From Promethearchaeota archaeon (GTDB lineage: Archaea > Asgardarchaeota > Lokiarchaeia > Sigyniarchaeales > Promethearchaeaceae), in assembly GCA_016933055.1 (NCBI GenBank), contig JAFGBS010000009.1, forward strand, positions 385,590 through 449,589: a DNA stretch of 64,000 nucleotides. The letters run 5' to 3'. The notes below the pieces were generated by a model. It was not told the origin of the DNA. It did not search any database and saw only the letters and a list, made by a program, of their open reading frames with translations. Below, piece by piece: positions 9,013 through 18,071 of the stretch (positions are counted from its first letter, which is position 1; every line of letters starts with the position of its first letter). A program made the translations under genes and the position numbers.

Positions 9013-12000
9013 ATGACGGAAATTGAAGAAGAAACATCCAAAAAACAAAGAAGTTCTGTAAGGGCTGAATCCATAAATACCCAGATGACACAGTCGTATC
9101 TAGATTACGCTTATTCTGTAATTATTGGTCGTGCGATTCCTGATGTTCGGGACGGTTTAAAACCTGTCCAGAGACGTATAGTGTATTCAATGTACACTAA
9201 TAAATTCACACATACTAATCCTTATCGAAAATGTGCCCGAATCGTGGGTGATGTGTTAGGAAAATACCATCCCCATGGAGACGCTTCCGTATATGATTCT
9301 TTGGTTCGTATGGCCCAAGATTTTTCGTTGCGATATCCATTAATCGATGGTCAAGGTAATTTTGGTTCCATAGACGGGGATCCGCCAGCTGCAATGCGAT
9401 ACTGTATAACAGGTGACTCACTGATTCTTACTGAAAATGGTATTATTCCCATCAAAGAGCTAACAGATTTAACCGATAATAAAACATCTCATTCAGATAA
9501 AGAAAATGGCTATGAGGAGGATATAGACATTGAGATTTTATCAACAGGGAACACCAACAAAGCAAGCAAATTTTTTGATTCTGGAAGTCATGATATAATT
9601 CAAGTTAATACAAATCTTGGTTATTCTATTAAGGGATCAAAGAATCATCCAATTCTATGTTGGGCTCCAGATATTAATGGAAAACCCACTACAATCTGGA
9701 AAACACTAGAAACGCTTTCAATGGATGATGTCGTAGTACTTAACAGAAAAGGATTATTCACCAAACAAAATTATGATACAAAACCTCATATTCCCGAAAT
9801 ATCTGAAAATAGGCGTAGAGTTGAATTTCCAGAAGAAATTACTGAAGAATTAGCCTTTTCTCTAGGAGCTCTTATTGCTGAGGGCAGTGTTTCAGATACA
9901 GAACAGCAAAGACTCTCATTTAACAATAAAGATCACAAATATTACGAAAAAGTCAAAAATGGATTACTAAATTCATTTCCAGGACTTACTGTGAACGAAA
10001 GAGAAGAATATAATGGATGGAAAGAGTTTTCTCTTCATGTGAGAGATGTTCTTGATTTTCTTTATAGCATAGGACTTACTCCAGTCAAATCAGATAAGAA
10101 AGAGATACCATTCTCAGTTTTACGCTCAAGTAAACCAGTTATAGCATCATTTTTAAAAGCATTGTTTGAAGGTGATGGGTCAATTCAAATAAATACAGAT
10201 GCGAGACAGAGAGAGAAAACATCCAATCTAACCTACACATCAAAAAGCGTTAAATTACTTAATCAGTTAAAGAATGTTCTACTTAGTTTTGGAATAACCA
10301 CGAGTCATCTTGTTTCAGATCCAAGAAATGATGTATTCAGAATTGTAATTCTTGGTTTAGAATCCAAGAGGAAATTCTTTGATGAAATCGGTTTCTTTTC
10401 ATCAAGAAAAGCTGAAAGATTTAGAAAAAATAATGAAATAAATACTACTAGACTTAGCAAGACAGACTTTATTCCTTATCTAACTGAATATTTTAGAAAT
10501 AAATACAATAATCGATTTGATGAATTCTTTCAAAAACAGAATATTGATCGATATAACTCACTTCATAGGAAAATTAATCACATTCGTACTTTAGTAGAAA
10601 ATAATGATGCATTGTATCTTAATCAAATATTAGAAGATAATTACTTATATCAGGGAATTTCATCAATTAATCAACTTCCAAAGGAACATGTTTACTCAAT
10701 TCGTGTTGATTCAGATTGCCATTCGTTCACAGCAAATGGTTTCATAAATCATAACACAGAAGCTCGATTGGATGTTATAGCCAGTGAGCTAATTGCTGAC
10801 ATAGAAAAAGATACAGTGGGATTTGTACCTAATTTTGATGAATCTTTGAAAGAACCGGTATTCATGCCTTCAAAAATTCCGAACCTTATGATTAATGGTG
10901 CGAGTGGAATTGCAGTAGGCATGAGTACGAATATGCCTCCCTATAATCTTCGGGAGGTGGTACAAGGGATTATCGCAGTGATTGATAATCCCTACATGTA
11001 TCCGGAAGAATTATCCAAATACATAAAAGGTCCGGATTTTCCAACTAAAGGCATTATTATGGGTCGAAAAGGTATTCGAAACATAATAAATATGGGTAGA
11101 GGGAAAATTACCGTTCGAGGAAGGGTGGAAATTGAAGAAAAATGTATGATCATAACGGAAATCCCTTATCAAGTAAATAAATTGAGACTAGTAGAGAATA
11201 TCGCACGATTAATCAATCATAAAAAAATTCGGGGTGTTTCGGATCTACGGGACGAATCTAACCGAGAAGGAATACGTATCGTATTAGATTTGACTAGGGA
11301 TGCCGATCCGAATGCTATAAAGTATCAATTATTCAGCATGACGCGATTGCAATCCTCTTATAGTATTCTCAATCGGGTACTTGTTGATAATAATGGTTTA
11401 CAGCCTGCAATTTTAAACATAATGGCCTTAATCAAGGCTCACATAGACAATCGAGAACAAATCATCATACGTAGAACCCAATATGATTTAGATCAAGCAA
11501 AAAAAAGACTGCATATTGCTGATGGGTTGTTAATTGCAATCCAAAATATCGACGAAGTAATACAAGTCATTAAAAAATCATCCGATACAACTGACGCACG
11601 GCAAGCCTTGATGACCACCTTTTCCTTAACGGAGATACAAACAGATGCGATTTTAGAAATGCCACTCCGACGATTAACAAGTTTACAGACAAAAAAACTT
11701 CAAGATGAAAAAATAACCATCATAGAGAATATTCAGTTATGTGAGCAGATCCTAACAGATAAAAAAATGCGAATGACTATTATCAAAGAAGAATTGCACG
11801 AAATTGATAAAAAATATGGTGATGATCGTCTAACCGAGATTGAAGATGCACCAGAAGAGGCAGATGACCCTGAAGAAGAACAACTTAAGGTTATCCCTGA
11901 AGAAACTTGTGTAATAATTCTTACGGAGAATCAGTACATCAAGCGTATGACACTAAAGACATATCAAGCGCAAAATCGTGGGGGGAAAGGCAAAAAAGGT

Positions 12001-12930
12001 ATTAATAAGCGTGAAGAAGATATCATTCGCGATGTGTACGTTGTTTCCAGTCATGATAAAGTATTATTATTTACGAAGATGGGTCGTGTATATTCTAAAT
12101 ACGCTTATGAAATTCCTTTAATGAGTCGTACTTCTCGCGGAAAAGCCTTTGTAAATTTTGTGGGATTAAAACCGGACGAACAGATTGTACACATAGTTCC
12201 CGTTGCAGATTTTTTCCAAGAGGATTTTCTGATATTCGTAACCAAGCGAGGAATGGTGAAAAGGACAAATATTCGAGAATTCAAGAATATTCGCAAAACT
12301 GGTATATTGGCCATAAATTTACGCGAGAATGATGAATTGGTCAATGTGAAATTATCTGAAGAGGATTATTATATTTTAATCGCTACTGAAAATGGATACG
12401 CTATTAAATTTTCGGATTTAGAAGTTCGTCCTTTAAGTAGGAAAGCGATGGGGGTTGTAGGGATTCGGTTACGCGAAGAAGATAGCGTTGTAGATATGGT
12501 CATTGGAGATAATGAAACAGATGTAATTACAATTACTAAAAATGGTTATGGAAAACGCTCAAAAGTGGAACTCTATCGGGAAACTCGTCGAGGAGGAAAA
12601 GGCGTAATTAATATTAAATTCCATGATCCGGATGACTGTGTAACGGCAATAAAAGCAGCTACCGATGAAGATTTGTTAATTGCTACTACCAATGGAATTC
12701 TCATCCGTGTACCATCCCTGAGTTTGCGCTCACTCAGTAGAAGTGCAAAAGGAGTAAAAGTAATTGAACTAAATGAAGATGATTTTGTTTCCAGTGTTGC
12801 CCTTTGTGAGCATGCTTATGAAGATTATGAGGGAGATCTAGAGGACCAAAACAATGAATCTGAAGAAGATGAAGAATCTGACGAAGAATCTGATGAAGCA
12901 AACGAAGGGGCGCCACAAACAGAGAAATAA
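9013..12930 (+). CDS. gyrA: DNA gyrase subunit A containing an intein
   Basis: GyrA is the DNA-cleaving subunit of gyrase. The 1305-residue precursor contains a 451-residue intein at residues 131-581; removing it leaves about 854 residues, a normal GyrA length. The N-extein carries RPALPDV-like and GKYHPHGD motifs and ends at catalytic Tyr130 (AAMRY). The C-extein resumes with TEARLD. The C-terminal DNA-wrapping domain has a GyrA box near residue 987 ([10 protein letters not shown]), which marks a true supercoiling gyrase rather than topoisomerase IV. A very acidic tail (about residues 1275-1300) follows the beta-propeller. No activity is possible until splicing restores the Tyr-Thr junction. 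Confidence 0.97.
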   Translation: MTEIEEETSKKQRSSVRAESINTQMTQSYLDYAYSVIIGRAIPDVRDGLKPVQRRIVYSMYTNKFTHTNPYRKCARIVGDVLGKYHPHGDASVYDSLVRMAQDFSLRYPLIDGQGNFGSIDGDPPAAMRYCITGDSLILTENGIIPIKELTDLTDNKTSHSDKENGYEEDIDIEILSTGNTNKASKFFDSGSHDIIQVNTNLGYSIKGSKNHPILCWAPDINGKPTTIWKTLETLSMDDVVVLNRKGLFTKQNYDTKPHIPEISENRRRVEFPEEITEELAFSLGALIAEGSVSDTEQQRLSFNNKDHKYYEKVKNGLLNSFPGLTVNEREEYNGWKEFSLHVRDVLDFLYSIGLTPVKSDKKEIPFSVLRSSKPVIASFLKALFEGDGSIQINTDARQREKTSNLTYTSKSVKLLNQLKNVLLSFGITTSHLVSDPRNDVFRIVILGLESKRKFFDEIGFFSSRKAERFRKNNEINTTRLSKTDFIPYLTEYFRNKYNNRFDEFFQKQNIDRYNSLHRKINHIRTLVENNDALYLNQILEDNYLYQGISSINQLPKEHVYSIRVDSDCHSFTANGFINHNTEARLDVIASELIADIEKDTVGFVPNFDESLKEPVFMPSKIPNLMINGASGIAVGMSTNMPPYNLREVVQGIIAVIDNPYMYPEELSKYIKGPDFPTKGIIMGRKGIRNIINMGRGKITVRGRVEIEEKCMIITEIPYQVNKLRLVENIARLINHKKIRGVSDLRDESNREGIRIVLDLTRDADPNAIKYQLFSMTRLQSSYSILNRVLVDNNGLQPAILNIMALIKAHIDNREQIIIRRTQYDLDQAKKRLHIADGLLIAIQNIDEVIQVIKKSSDTTDARQALMTTFSLTEIQTDAILEMPLRRLTSLQTKKLQDEKITIIENIQLCEQILTDKKMRMTIIKEELHEIDKKYGDDRLTEIEDAPEEADDPEEEQLKVIPEETCVIILTENQYIKRMTLKTYQAQNRGGKGKKGINKREEDIIRDVYVVSSHDKVLLFTKMGRVYSKYAYEIPLMSRTSRGKAFVNFVGLKPDEQIVHIVPVADFFQEDFLIFVTKRGMVKRTNIREFKNIRKTGILAINLRENDELVNVKLSEEDYYILIATENGYAIKFSDLEVRPLSRKAMGVVGIRLREEDSVVDMVIGDNETDVITITKNGYGKRSKVELYRETRRGGKGVINIKFHDPDDCVTAIKAATDEDLLIATTNGILIRVPSLSLRSLSRSAKGVKVIELNEDDFVSSVALCEHAYEDYEGDLEDQNNESEEDEESDEESDEANEGAPQTEK
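9403..10755 (+). other. GyrA intein with LAGLIDADG homing endonuclease
   Basis: In-frame protein intron within gyrA. It starts at Cys131 (block A CITGDSLI) and has a block-B-like GSKNHPILC. It ends with block F (HSFTANGF) and the terminal His-Asn pair; Thr582 is the +1 nucleophile. All splicing residues look intact. Two LAGLIDADG-type helices lie about 100 residues apart: LGALIAEGS (residue 284) and LFEGDGS (residue 384). Both keep an acidic residue, so the endonuclease may be active. The site, between the catalytic Tyr and the following Thr, is the one known from mycobacterial GyrA inteins. Arginine codons here are mostly AGA/AGG, whereas the flanking exteins mostly use CGN. Confidence 0.95.
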
Positions 12931-13130
12931 TAGTTCTATTCTTAATGTTTTTGTATTGTTTTCCTTGCCAATATGAAGAAAAATTGATGATAGAGAATAC
13001 TCATCTCTTCATTCCTAAATTTCTAAGGAATGAAAGGAATACTACATAAAAACCGCTTATGTTTTTTGAAAAAGAATATAGGAAAGGTTACAGTAATTAA
13101 AAATATAAGCTAAGAATTGCATGCTTAGAT

Positions 13131-13153
13131 ATAGCAATTTTTTGCTATAAAAA
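13131..13153 (+). promoter_or_regulatory. Inverted repeat overlapping TATA-like box of the GTPase gene
   Basis: ATAGCAA (13131-13137) and TTGCTAT (13142-13148) form a perfect 7-bp inverted repeat around TTTT. The second arm runs into CTATAAAAAA (13145-13153), about 32 nt before the ATG at 13177. A TATA box here would give an almost leaderless message, and the palindrome could be an operator occluding it. This is inference from position; nothing else is seen in the 246-bp gap. Confidence 0.4.
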
Positions 13154-13176
13154 ACACAAAAGGAAATCGATCACAC

Positions 13177-13797
13177 ATGCCATCTAGACGCGGGGATAAT
13201 TCATTAGTCTTCAAGATCGTCTTTTATGGTCCAACTATGGGAGGAAAAACAACCGCTCTTGAATGGATCTATAAGAAAGAGGGTCTAGCAAGCGGTAAAT
13301 TGCAGAGCATCGCCGATCCGACTGGAAGAACACTTTTTTTTGATCGCGTTGTTGCGCGCGTATCAAACGTAGTTTTCCAATGTTTTACTGTAGCTGGCCA
13401 ACGACGTCATAAATACCAAAGGAAGACTGTGATCAAGGGTGCCGACGCCATTATATTCGTTTGGGACTCTAGCCCTGATATGTGGGAAGAAAACATCTGG
13501 AGCTTCAAGGAGCTGATGCAATTCTATGGTCCAAAGTTGCTACCAGGTGAAGACGGACAGAGCGAAATTCCGTTAGTTATGTGCGCCAACAAGCGAGATT
13601 TACCAAATGTTACACCAGTCGATAAAGTAAAAGAAGTCTTAACCAAAGCTGGGTTAGGAAATACCTTAATTTATGAAACCATAGCAATTACTGGAGTTAA
13701 TGTCAAACGAGCGTTTGTTTATGGGGCACGGGAAGCCGTTCTGAAGCACTATTTGAAACTCAAAGGCTCGGGATCGGAACAAGCCACTGCATACTAA
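13177..13797 (+). CDS. MglA/Arf-like small GTPase
   Basis: Small Ras-superfamily GTPase of 206 residues. G1 is GPTMGGKTT (residues 18-26), a switch-I-like DPTGRTLFFD follows, G3 is TVAGQ, and G4 is NKRDLP (about 138-143). The GRTLFFD segment and the T.AGQ form of G3, where Asp is replaced, are characteristic of the MglA branch. That branch controls polarity in bacteria and is expanded in Asgard archaea. No lipid-attachment cysteine is seen at the C-terminus. No GAP or roadblock partner is adjacent. It converges on nagB, and the intervening stretch is T-rich. Confidence 0.88.
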   Translation: MPSRRGDNSLVFKIVFYGPTMGGKTTALEWIYKKEGLASGKLQSIADPTGRTLFFDRVVARVSNVVFQCFTVAGQRRHKYQRKTVIKGADAIIFVWDSSPDMWEENIWSFKELMQFYGPKLLPGEDGQSEIPLVMCANKRDLPNVTPVDKVKEVLTKAGLGNTLIYETIAITGVNVKRAFVYGAREAVLKHYLKLKGSGSEQATAY

Positions 13798-13840
13798 GCT
13801 TGTATAAAGAATAGTCGAGATCACGACCCATTTTTTCTTT

Positions 13841-14593
13841 TTATTTCTCGTTTTCAGAAAATAACAATTTTGCTGAATCAAAATCGAGATAAACATCAGT
13901 ATTTTTATGGATTTTAAACACCGAAGCTGGCACCTCTGGGGTAATTGGCATATCAGGATGTAGTGCATCATACACGGCTTTCTGTTTTCGTTTGTCCGGA
14001 CAAATGCATATTATATGTTCTGCCTTTAAAATCTGCCTTATGGAAATGGAAATTGCATGAGTGGGCACTTCTTCGAAGGTACGAAACCATCCCTCTCCAA
14101 CTTGTTGTCGCCGACATTTTTCATCCAATTCTACGATAATATAAGGTGCTTCCGTCTCAAAATCAGCTGGAGGATCATTAAACGCAATGTGCCCATTCTC
14201 CCCGATACCAACAAATATAACATCAATTGGTGCCATGTTTAACAAATTTCCTATCCTTTTGCATTCTTGTTCAGAATCTGGTGGATCTCCTTGGATCAGG
14301 TGCGTATTTGGGTGATGAACAACATCGATAAATCGATCTTTAAGGAATTTCTCAAAGCTTGCAGGATGATCCTCACCAATACCAAGGTATTGATCCAGAT
14401 GAAACATCTCGGTTTTTTCCCACGGAATATCCATAGCAACTAAGTTCTCTAGAAAATCGTATTGAGATATACCAGTTGCCATAACAAAGCGTGTACAATC
14501 TTTTTCTTGAATACTATTAAGGATTATTTCTGCGGCTTTTTTCGCCGCTTCTTTCCCCATTTTCTTCTTATCAGAAAAGATATGAATATTCAT
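13841..14593 (-). CDS. nagB: Glucosamine-6-phosphate deaminase
   Basis: NagB converts glucosamine 6-phosphate to fructose 6-phosphate and ammonia in the cytoplasm. The 250-residue length fits the family. Diagnostic segments are MATGISQY (phosphate loop), HLDQYLG with the catalytic Asp, and VGIGENGHIAFNDPP containing the ring-opening His. A C-terminal KQKAVYDAL motif is also present. The ATG is at 14593. No amino-sugar transporter or deacetylase is adjacent. The only other glycoconjugate genes in the window are the beta-mannosidase and sulfatase near 55-60 kb. Confidence 0.92.
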   Translation of the reverse strand: MNIHIFSDKKKMGKEAAKKAAEIILNSIQEKDCTRFVMATGISQYDFLENLVAMDIPWEKTEMFHLDQYLGIGEDHPASFEKFLKDRFIDVVHHPNTHLIQGDPPDSEQECKRIGNLLNMAPIDVIFVGIGENGHIAFNDPPADFETEAPYIIVELDEKCRRQQVGEGWFRTFEEVPTHAISISIRQILKAEHIICICPDKRKQKAVYDALHPDMPITPEVPASVFKIHKNTDVYLDFDSAKLLFSENEK

Positions 14594-14645
14594 GTATGAA
14601 AAAAAATCAGTTCTAATGGTAAATAAACGTGTTTTTTGTGACTTA

Positions 14646-15059
14646 TCACATCAAAAAATCATCTTCAATATTCATCTCTTCTTTCAAAATAAGGTAACGG
14701 AATCGATTCATGGTACGTTTTCGGATTATACCGATTATTTTTCCATCTTCATTAATGATCCCATATCGCTCATGAGGAAGTTCTTTTGCATCTTCCCATG
14801 CGTCCAATATATGAGTTTCTTCGTGAATCAACGGGAATTTCTGCACGAATTGTTCTACTTTAAGGTCGTTTGGATTTTTTTTCTCAGAAATCAATTTTAG
14901 AATACTTTTATCATCCACAAAGCCTACAATTTCACCCTCAACTGTTATAACTATGGAACCAATGTTGTTTTTCAACATTAATTCAGCGAGATTTCCAAAA
15001 CTCGTATCTATATCTGCTTTTATTAGGTTTGTACGGGCAAAATCTATGATCTTGGGCAT
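14646..15059 (-). CDS. Stand-alone CBS-domain pair protein
   Basis: A 137-residue protein made almost entirely of two CBS motifs. The first spans about residues 10-60 (LMLKNNIGSIVITVEGEIVGFVDDKSIL); the second spans about 68-120 (ERYGIINEDGKIIGIIRKR). CBS pairs bind adenosine nucleotides or S-adenosylmethionine and act as energy or metabolite sensors, usually by binding a partner protein. No effector domain is present and the partner is not evident. The ATG at 15059 is clear. It shares orientation with nagB (52 nt gap), but a functional link is not implied. Confidence 0.82.
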   Translation of the reverse strand: MPKIIDFARTNLIKADIDTSFGNLAELMLKNNIGSIVITVEGEIVGFVDDKSILKLISEKKNPNDLKVEQFVQKFPLIHEETHILDAWEDAKELPHERYGIINEDGKIIGIIRKRTMNRFRYLILKEEMNIEDDFLM

Positions 15060-15138
15060 ATAGGTTTCAAAATGCCTTAGAACCTAAATACAATACGCAC
15101 CAAACCTTGGATTAATCGCAAAAATCTTTTACATATTC

Positions 15139-15774
15139 TTATAGTTTCATTGATGAACCAAATAGACACACTATATGATGCTCATATTTTGGAATAAGTT
15201 CAGAAGATTTTTGGGAAAACCGAATCGCATCCTTCACAATCCGTGGGAAGTTCTCGCAACAGATATAATCTATACTATATGATCTAATTGATTTAATATC
15301 ATTTTTATCAATCAAAGAGGTAAGTTTCTCACGAATAACTTTCGGAGACTCAATTTTTGGACAGATCGTTAAAATTATGTGAGAACTTGTAATCTCATCA
15401 AAAGTTCGATAAACAGCAGGAACACAATCAGCACATATGGCTATATCCGCATTTTTAAACTGAGGATGGGTTTCCTTAATTATATGTAGTTTAATTGGCC
15501 AGTTTTTGACAAAAGGTTCTTTTTGTATAAATTGTGTGACATCATCGATGGGTTGCCCATTATAAAGAATTGCTCCCATAGGGCAATTTTGGATGCAGTA
15601 ACCTAATCCATCACAAAAATCTTTCTTTATTACTCGAGCTTTTCCATTAATTACTTTAAAACCACCATTCGGACACGCAATCACGCAAGATCCACATCCG
15701 ATACATTTCTTCAAATCAATGCTTATCTTTTCGTCTAGTATTCTTTCTTCTTGACTAGTATCTAATTTATCCAT
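15139..15774 (-). CDS. Two-cluster 4Fe-4S ferredoxin-like protein with unique C-terminal domain
   Basis: Residues 20-75 form a bacterial-type ferredoxin domain. The first motif is CIGCGSCVIACP. The second, CDGLGYCIQNCP, has a widened spacing before its second Cys, as in several archaeal 2[4Fe-4S] proteins. The remaining 130 or so residues include CADCVPA and YICCENFP, extra cysteines that could bind a further cluster or metal. Proteins of this layout in anaerobes are annotated only as 4Fe-4S binding proteins. It probably carries electrons for an unidentified oxidoreductase. Nothing in the neighbouring genes names the partner. Confidence 0.78.
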   Translation of the reverse strand: MDKLDTSQEERILDEKISIDLKKCIGCGSCVIACPNGGFKVINGKARVIKKDFCDGLGYCIQNCPMGAILYNGQPIDDVTQFIQKEPFVKNWPIKLHIIKETHPQFKNADIAICADCVPAVYRTFDEITSSHIILTICPKIESPKVIREKLTSLIDKNDIKSIRSYSIDYICCENFPRIVKDAIRFSQKSSELIPKYEHHIVCLFGSSMKL

Positions 15775-15916
15775 CCCAGATGCTACAAGTTTTACAGAAA
15801 AAAAATCTTTATCATTTCAATTTCTATGCAATAAAGTTAAATTTTTGAGATTAAGTCTTAAGGATATCAAGAATACATTGATTCTATACAAGACATTATG
15901 TTCTCTATATGAAAGA

Positions 15917-16792
15917 ATGGATTGGGTGACCTTGAAACATTTATGGATAATTGATGATCTTTCCTCTACTGCAGTGTTTTATAAAAACTATAGTGCAATG
16001 GATATCGACCAAGATTTAGTCTCAGGATTATTATCTGCTTTACATAATTTTTCCGAAGTGGAATTAAAGCAACACGGTATTGAAAGCATAAATATGGGGG
16101 GTTTAAGTTTTTCTTATGTTGATAGTAAATCCTACAATCTATTACTTATAGCTGCAGATGATAAGGATGCTGATCCCAAAACGATGAAATTCCGGTTGGA
16201 AAGGATTTTTGATGCGTTTATTCAAAGATACGAACTGACCCCAGAAAAGTGGAGGGAAATCTGGAATGGAAATGTGAGTAAATTCATAGATTTTTATGAG
16301 ATAACTGATGAATATATTTCCCAATGGAAACAAGCGGAAGAAGTTCTATCATCCGCAGCTTTGATTGATCTAATGGGTGTCGCCCAACAAATACTTAATC
16401 TCTTCACAAATGTAATAAAAAATGTTTTCACATCCCGAAAAGAAAGGGAGATACACTTTCAAATTTTAAAAGGCATAAGCAAAATTTTAAAAGATCCAGA
16501 ATATCAGAAAGACTCCGAAATCCAGAAAATCACGTTCGCTCAAGACTTTGAATGGAATATTATCAGTATTAATCCCACTAAGGTCAATGGGGAACTCCTA
16601 AATCGTTTTTTACTAAAAATAATCAACGAAATCAAGGTAATTTTCTTAAAATATTTCAATGTACCGATGTATTACGAACAAATGAGTCAAGAAATCTTCC
16701 CATATTTAATTTCAAGTTGGAGTTTATTACGAAAGTTGGATATAGATAAAAAATTAATGACAATTCTACTTTCAACCAAAATATCAAATTAA
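15917..16792 (+). CDS. Unknown Asgard-type protein, possible longin/roadblock-like N-terminal domain
   Basis: No family recognised with certainty. The N-terminal 120 or so residues begin LWIIDDLSSTAVFYKNY and continue through a helix-rich segment to SFSYVDSKSYNLLLIAADD. This alternation resembles the longin/roadblock-type sensor fold that often partners small GTPases in Asgard genomes. The rest is helical with no motif. ATG 15917 is used (291 residues). A TTG at 15845 would extend it by 24 residues, but the homologous-looking start LWIIDD lies just after the ATG. The function is not assignable; a GTPase-regulatory role is only a hypothesis. Confidence 0.6.
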   Translation: MDWVTLKHLWIIDDLSSTAVFYKNYSAMDIDQDLVSGLLSALHNFSEVELKQHGIESINMGGLSFSYVDSKSYNLLLIAADDKDADPKTMKFRLERIFDAFIQRYELTPEKWREIWNGNVSKFIDFYEITDEYISQWKQAEEVLSSAALIDLMGVAQQILNLFTNVIKNVFTSRKEREIHFQILKGISKILKDPEYQKDSEIQKITFAQDFEWNIISINPTKVNGELLNRFLLKIINEIKVIFLKYFNVPMYYEQMSQEIFPYLISSWSLLRKLDIDKKLMTILLSTKISN

Positions 16793-16807
16793 TCACGCTA
16801 GCAAAGC

Positions 16808-16828
16808 ATTATAAATTATAAATTATAA
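16808..16828 (+). promoter_or_regulatory. Triple ATTATAA tandem repeat at the Lrp/AsnC-gene promoter
   Basis: Three perfect head-to-tail copies of ATTATAA end 10 nt before the ATG at 16839. The first copy sits 25-31 nt upstream, the distance expected for a TATA box of a leaderless message. The extra copies could be alternative TATA boxes or an autoregulatory site. Confidence 0.45.
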
Positions 16829-16838
16829 AAAATAAGTC

Positions 16839-17390
16839 ATGATAAGTGAGAATTTTGGTTTGGATGATATTGATAGATCAATAATTACTCTACTTCAAAA
16901 ACATCCAAATATTACCCATTCAGAAATTGCAAAGAGAATTGGAAGAAGCCAGCCTGCTGTTGGATCTAGAATCCATCGTTTGGAGGAAAAGGGCGTAATT
17001 TCGTCTCAATATGGTATCAATTTTAAAAACGCGGATATTATTTTGGCGAAAGTTGAATTATCCACTTCGGATCCCGATGATATCATTGAAATGGGGAAAT
17101 ATTGCCCATTTGTTGTCAATTGTATGCGTTTAAGTGGGAAGAATAACATTTTATTACTACTCGCTTCTTCTTCCATGAAAAAAATAGATAACGTGGTTGA
17201 CTGTCACTTTCGGAATCACGAACATATCAGAAATGTCAGGCTAGATATTATAACTGGTTTTGTTAAAGATTTTATTCTTCCCATTGATTTCGAAATGGAA
17301 AACCATGACCCAGATCCTATTGAAGGATGTGGTGATAACTGCGCCCGAAAAATAGCTCTCGAAGCTGCAAGAGAAAAAGCAAAATCATAA
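16839..17390 (+). CDS. Lrp/AsnC-family transcription regulator with C-terminal cysteine motif
   Basis: An N-terminal winged helix-turn-helix (residues 8-60; HSEIAKRIGRSQPAVGSRI) is followed by a RAM-like ligand domain (about 65-145). Lrp/AsnC proteins sense amino acids and regulate metabolism. The C-terminal tail has GCGDNC, and KYCPFV lies inside the core. Both are also present in the paralogue at 50663 (GGCGRDGC and KCPFV), which suggests conserved metal or redox chemistry not typical of Lrp. The gene directly follows the possible longin-fold gene on the same strand and precedes superoxide reductase by 140 bp. The target is unknown. Confidence 0.85.
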   Translation: MISENFGLDDIDRSIITLLQKHPNITHSEIAKRIGRSQPAVGSRIHRLEEKGVISSQYGINFKNADIILAKVELSTSDPDDIIEMGKYCPFVVNCMRLSGKNNILLLLASSSMKKIDNVVDCHFRNHEHIRNVRLDIITGFVKDFILPIDFEMENHDPDPIEGCGDNCARKIALEAAREKAKS

Positions 17391-17497
17391 ACTTATCCAC
17401 TTTTATTGAATGAAATATTTCCCCTTTTTATCTTTATCAAGTTGATTTAGTGTTTTAACCTTAATATTTATTAATGCTGGAATGAACTTGGATCGTG

Positions 17498-17507
17498 ATT
17501 TTTAAAT
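17498..17507 (+). promoter_or_regulatory. TATA-like box of the superoxide reductase gene
   Basis: ATTTTTAAAT lies 24-33 nt before the ATG at 17531, the spacing expected for a leaderless archaeal message. Confidence 0.35.
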
Positions 17508-17530
17508 CGATTAACTGATGTGAAAAATAT

Positions 17531-17923
17531 ATGGTAGATATGAATGAATTTTATCAATCTGCAGATTGGAAATCAGAAAAACATGTACCAGTCCTAAGTA
17601 TTGAAGGTCCAGTTAAAAAAGGAGAATGGGTAAAAGTAAGTGCACAAATTGGGAAGGAAATCGGTCATCCCAATAAAACGGAGCATCATATTGCGTGGAT
17701 TAAATTATTCTTTCATCCTAAAGGGGAAAAATATCCCTATGAAATTGGACAAGCAAATTTTAATGCGCATGGTGCATCTGTACAAGGTCCGGATACGAGT
17801 TCTATCTATACTCATCATCAAGCTTTATTTATGTTCAAAACTGACAAACCTGGAACCTTAATTGCAGAAAGCTACTGTAATATTCATGGCGTGTGGAAAA
17901 ACGAACACGAAATAAGCTTTTAA
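17531..17923 (+). CDS. sor: Superoxide reductase (neelaredoxin type)
   Basis: Reduces superoxide to peroxide at a mononuclear Fe(His4Cys) centre without producing oxygen. All ligands can be placed: His18 in SEKHVPVL, His46 and His52 in GHPNKTEHH, and Cys116 and His119 in CNIHGVW. The Glu16-Lys17 pair that guides superoxide is kept. At 130 residues it lacks the N-terminal desulforedoxin domain, so it is the one-iron class. Electrons would come from rubredoxin; one is encoded at 29173 and a candidate rubredoxin reductase at 34028. A T-tract follows the gene. Confidence 0.95.
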   Translation: MVDMNEFYQSADWKSEKHVPVLSIEGPVKKGEWVKVSAQIGKEIGHPNKTEHHIAWIKLFFHPKGEKYPYEIGQANFNAHGASVQGPDTSSIYTHHQALFMFKTDKPGTLIAESYCNIHGVWKNEHEISF

Positions 17924-17931
17924 CTTTTCTA

Positions 17932-17941
17932 TTTTTTTTTT
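17932..17941 (+). terminator. T-tract terminator after superoxide reductase
   Basis: Ten consecutive T residues lie 8 nt after the stop codon, within a wider T-rich stretch, the usual intrinsic termination signal of archaeal RNA polymerase. Confidence 0.5.
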
Positions 17942-18071
17942 CAATACAATTATCCTCCTCGTTCTATGTAAGTATTCTAGGAATGAATGTGCTTGAATAA
18001 AAAATAAAATCATATCAGGCAGTTCTATAGATAAAGAAGCTTTTTTTTATTACATAATCCAACCAGTAACT

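Noticed and set aside
15845-15916. TTG-initiated extension of the possible longin-fold gene
   Set aside because: The extra 24 residues show no similarity-like pattern and start from a weak codon without a ribosome site; ATG 15917 lies just before the folded part.
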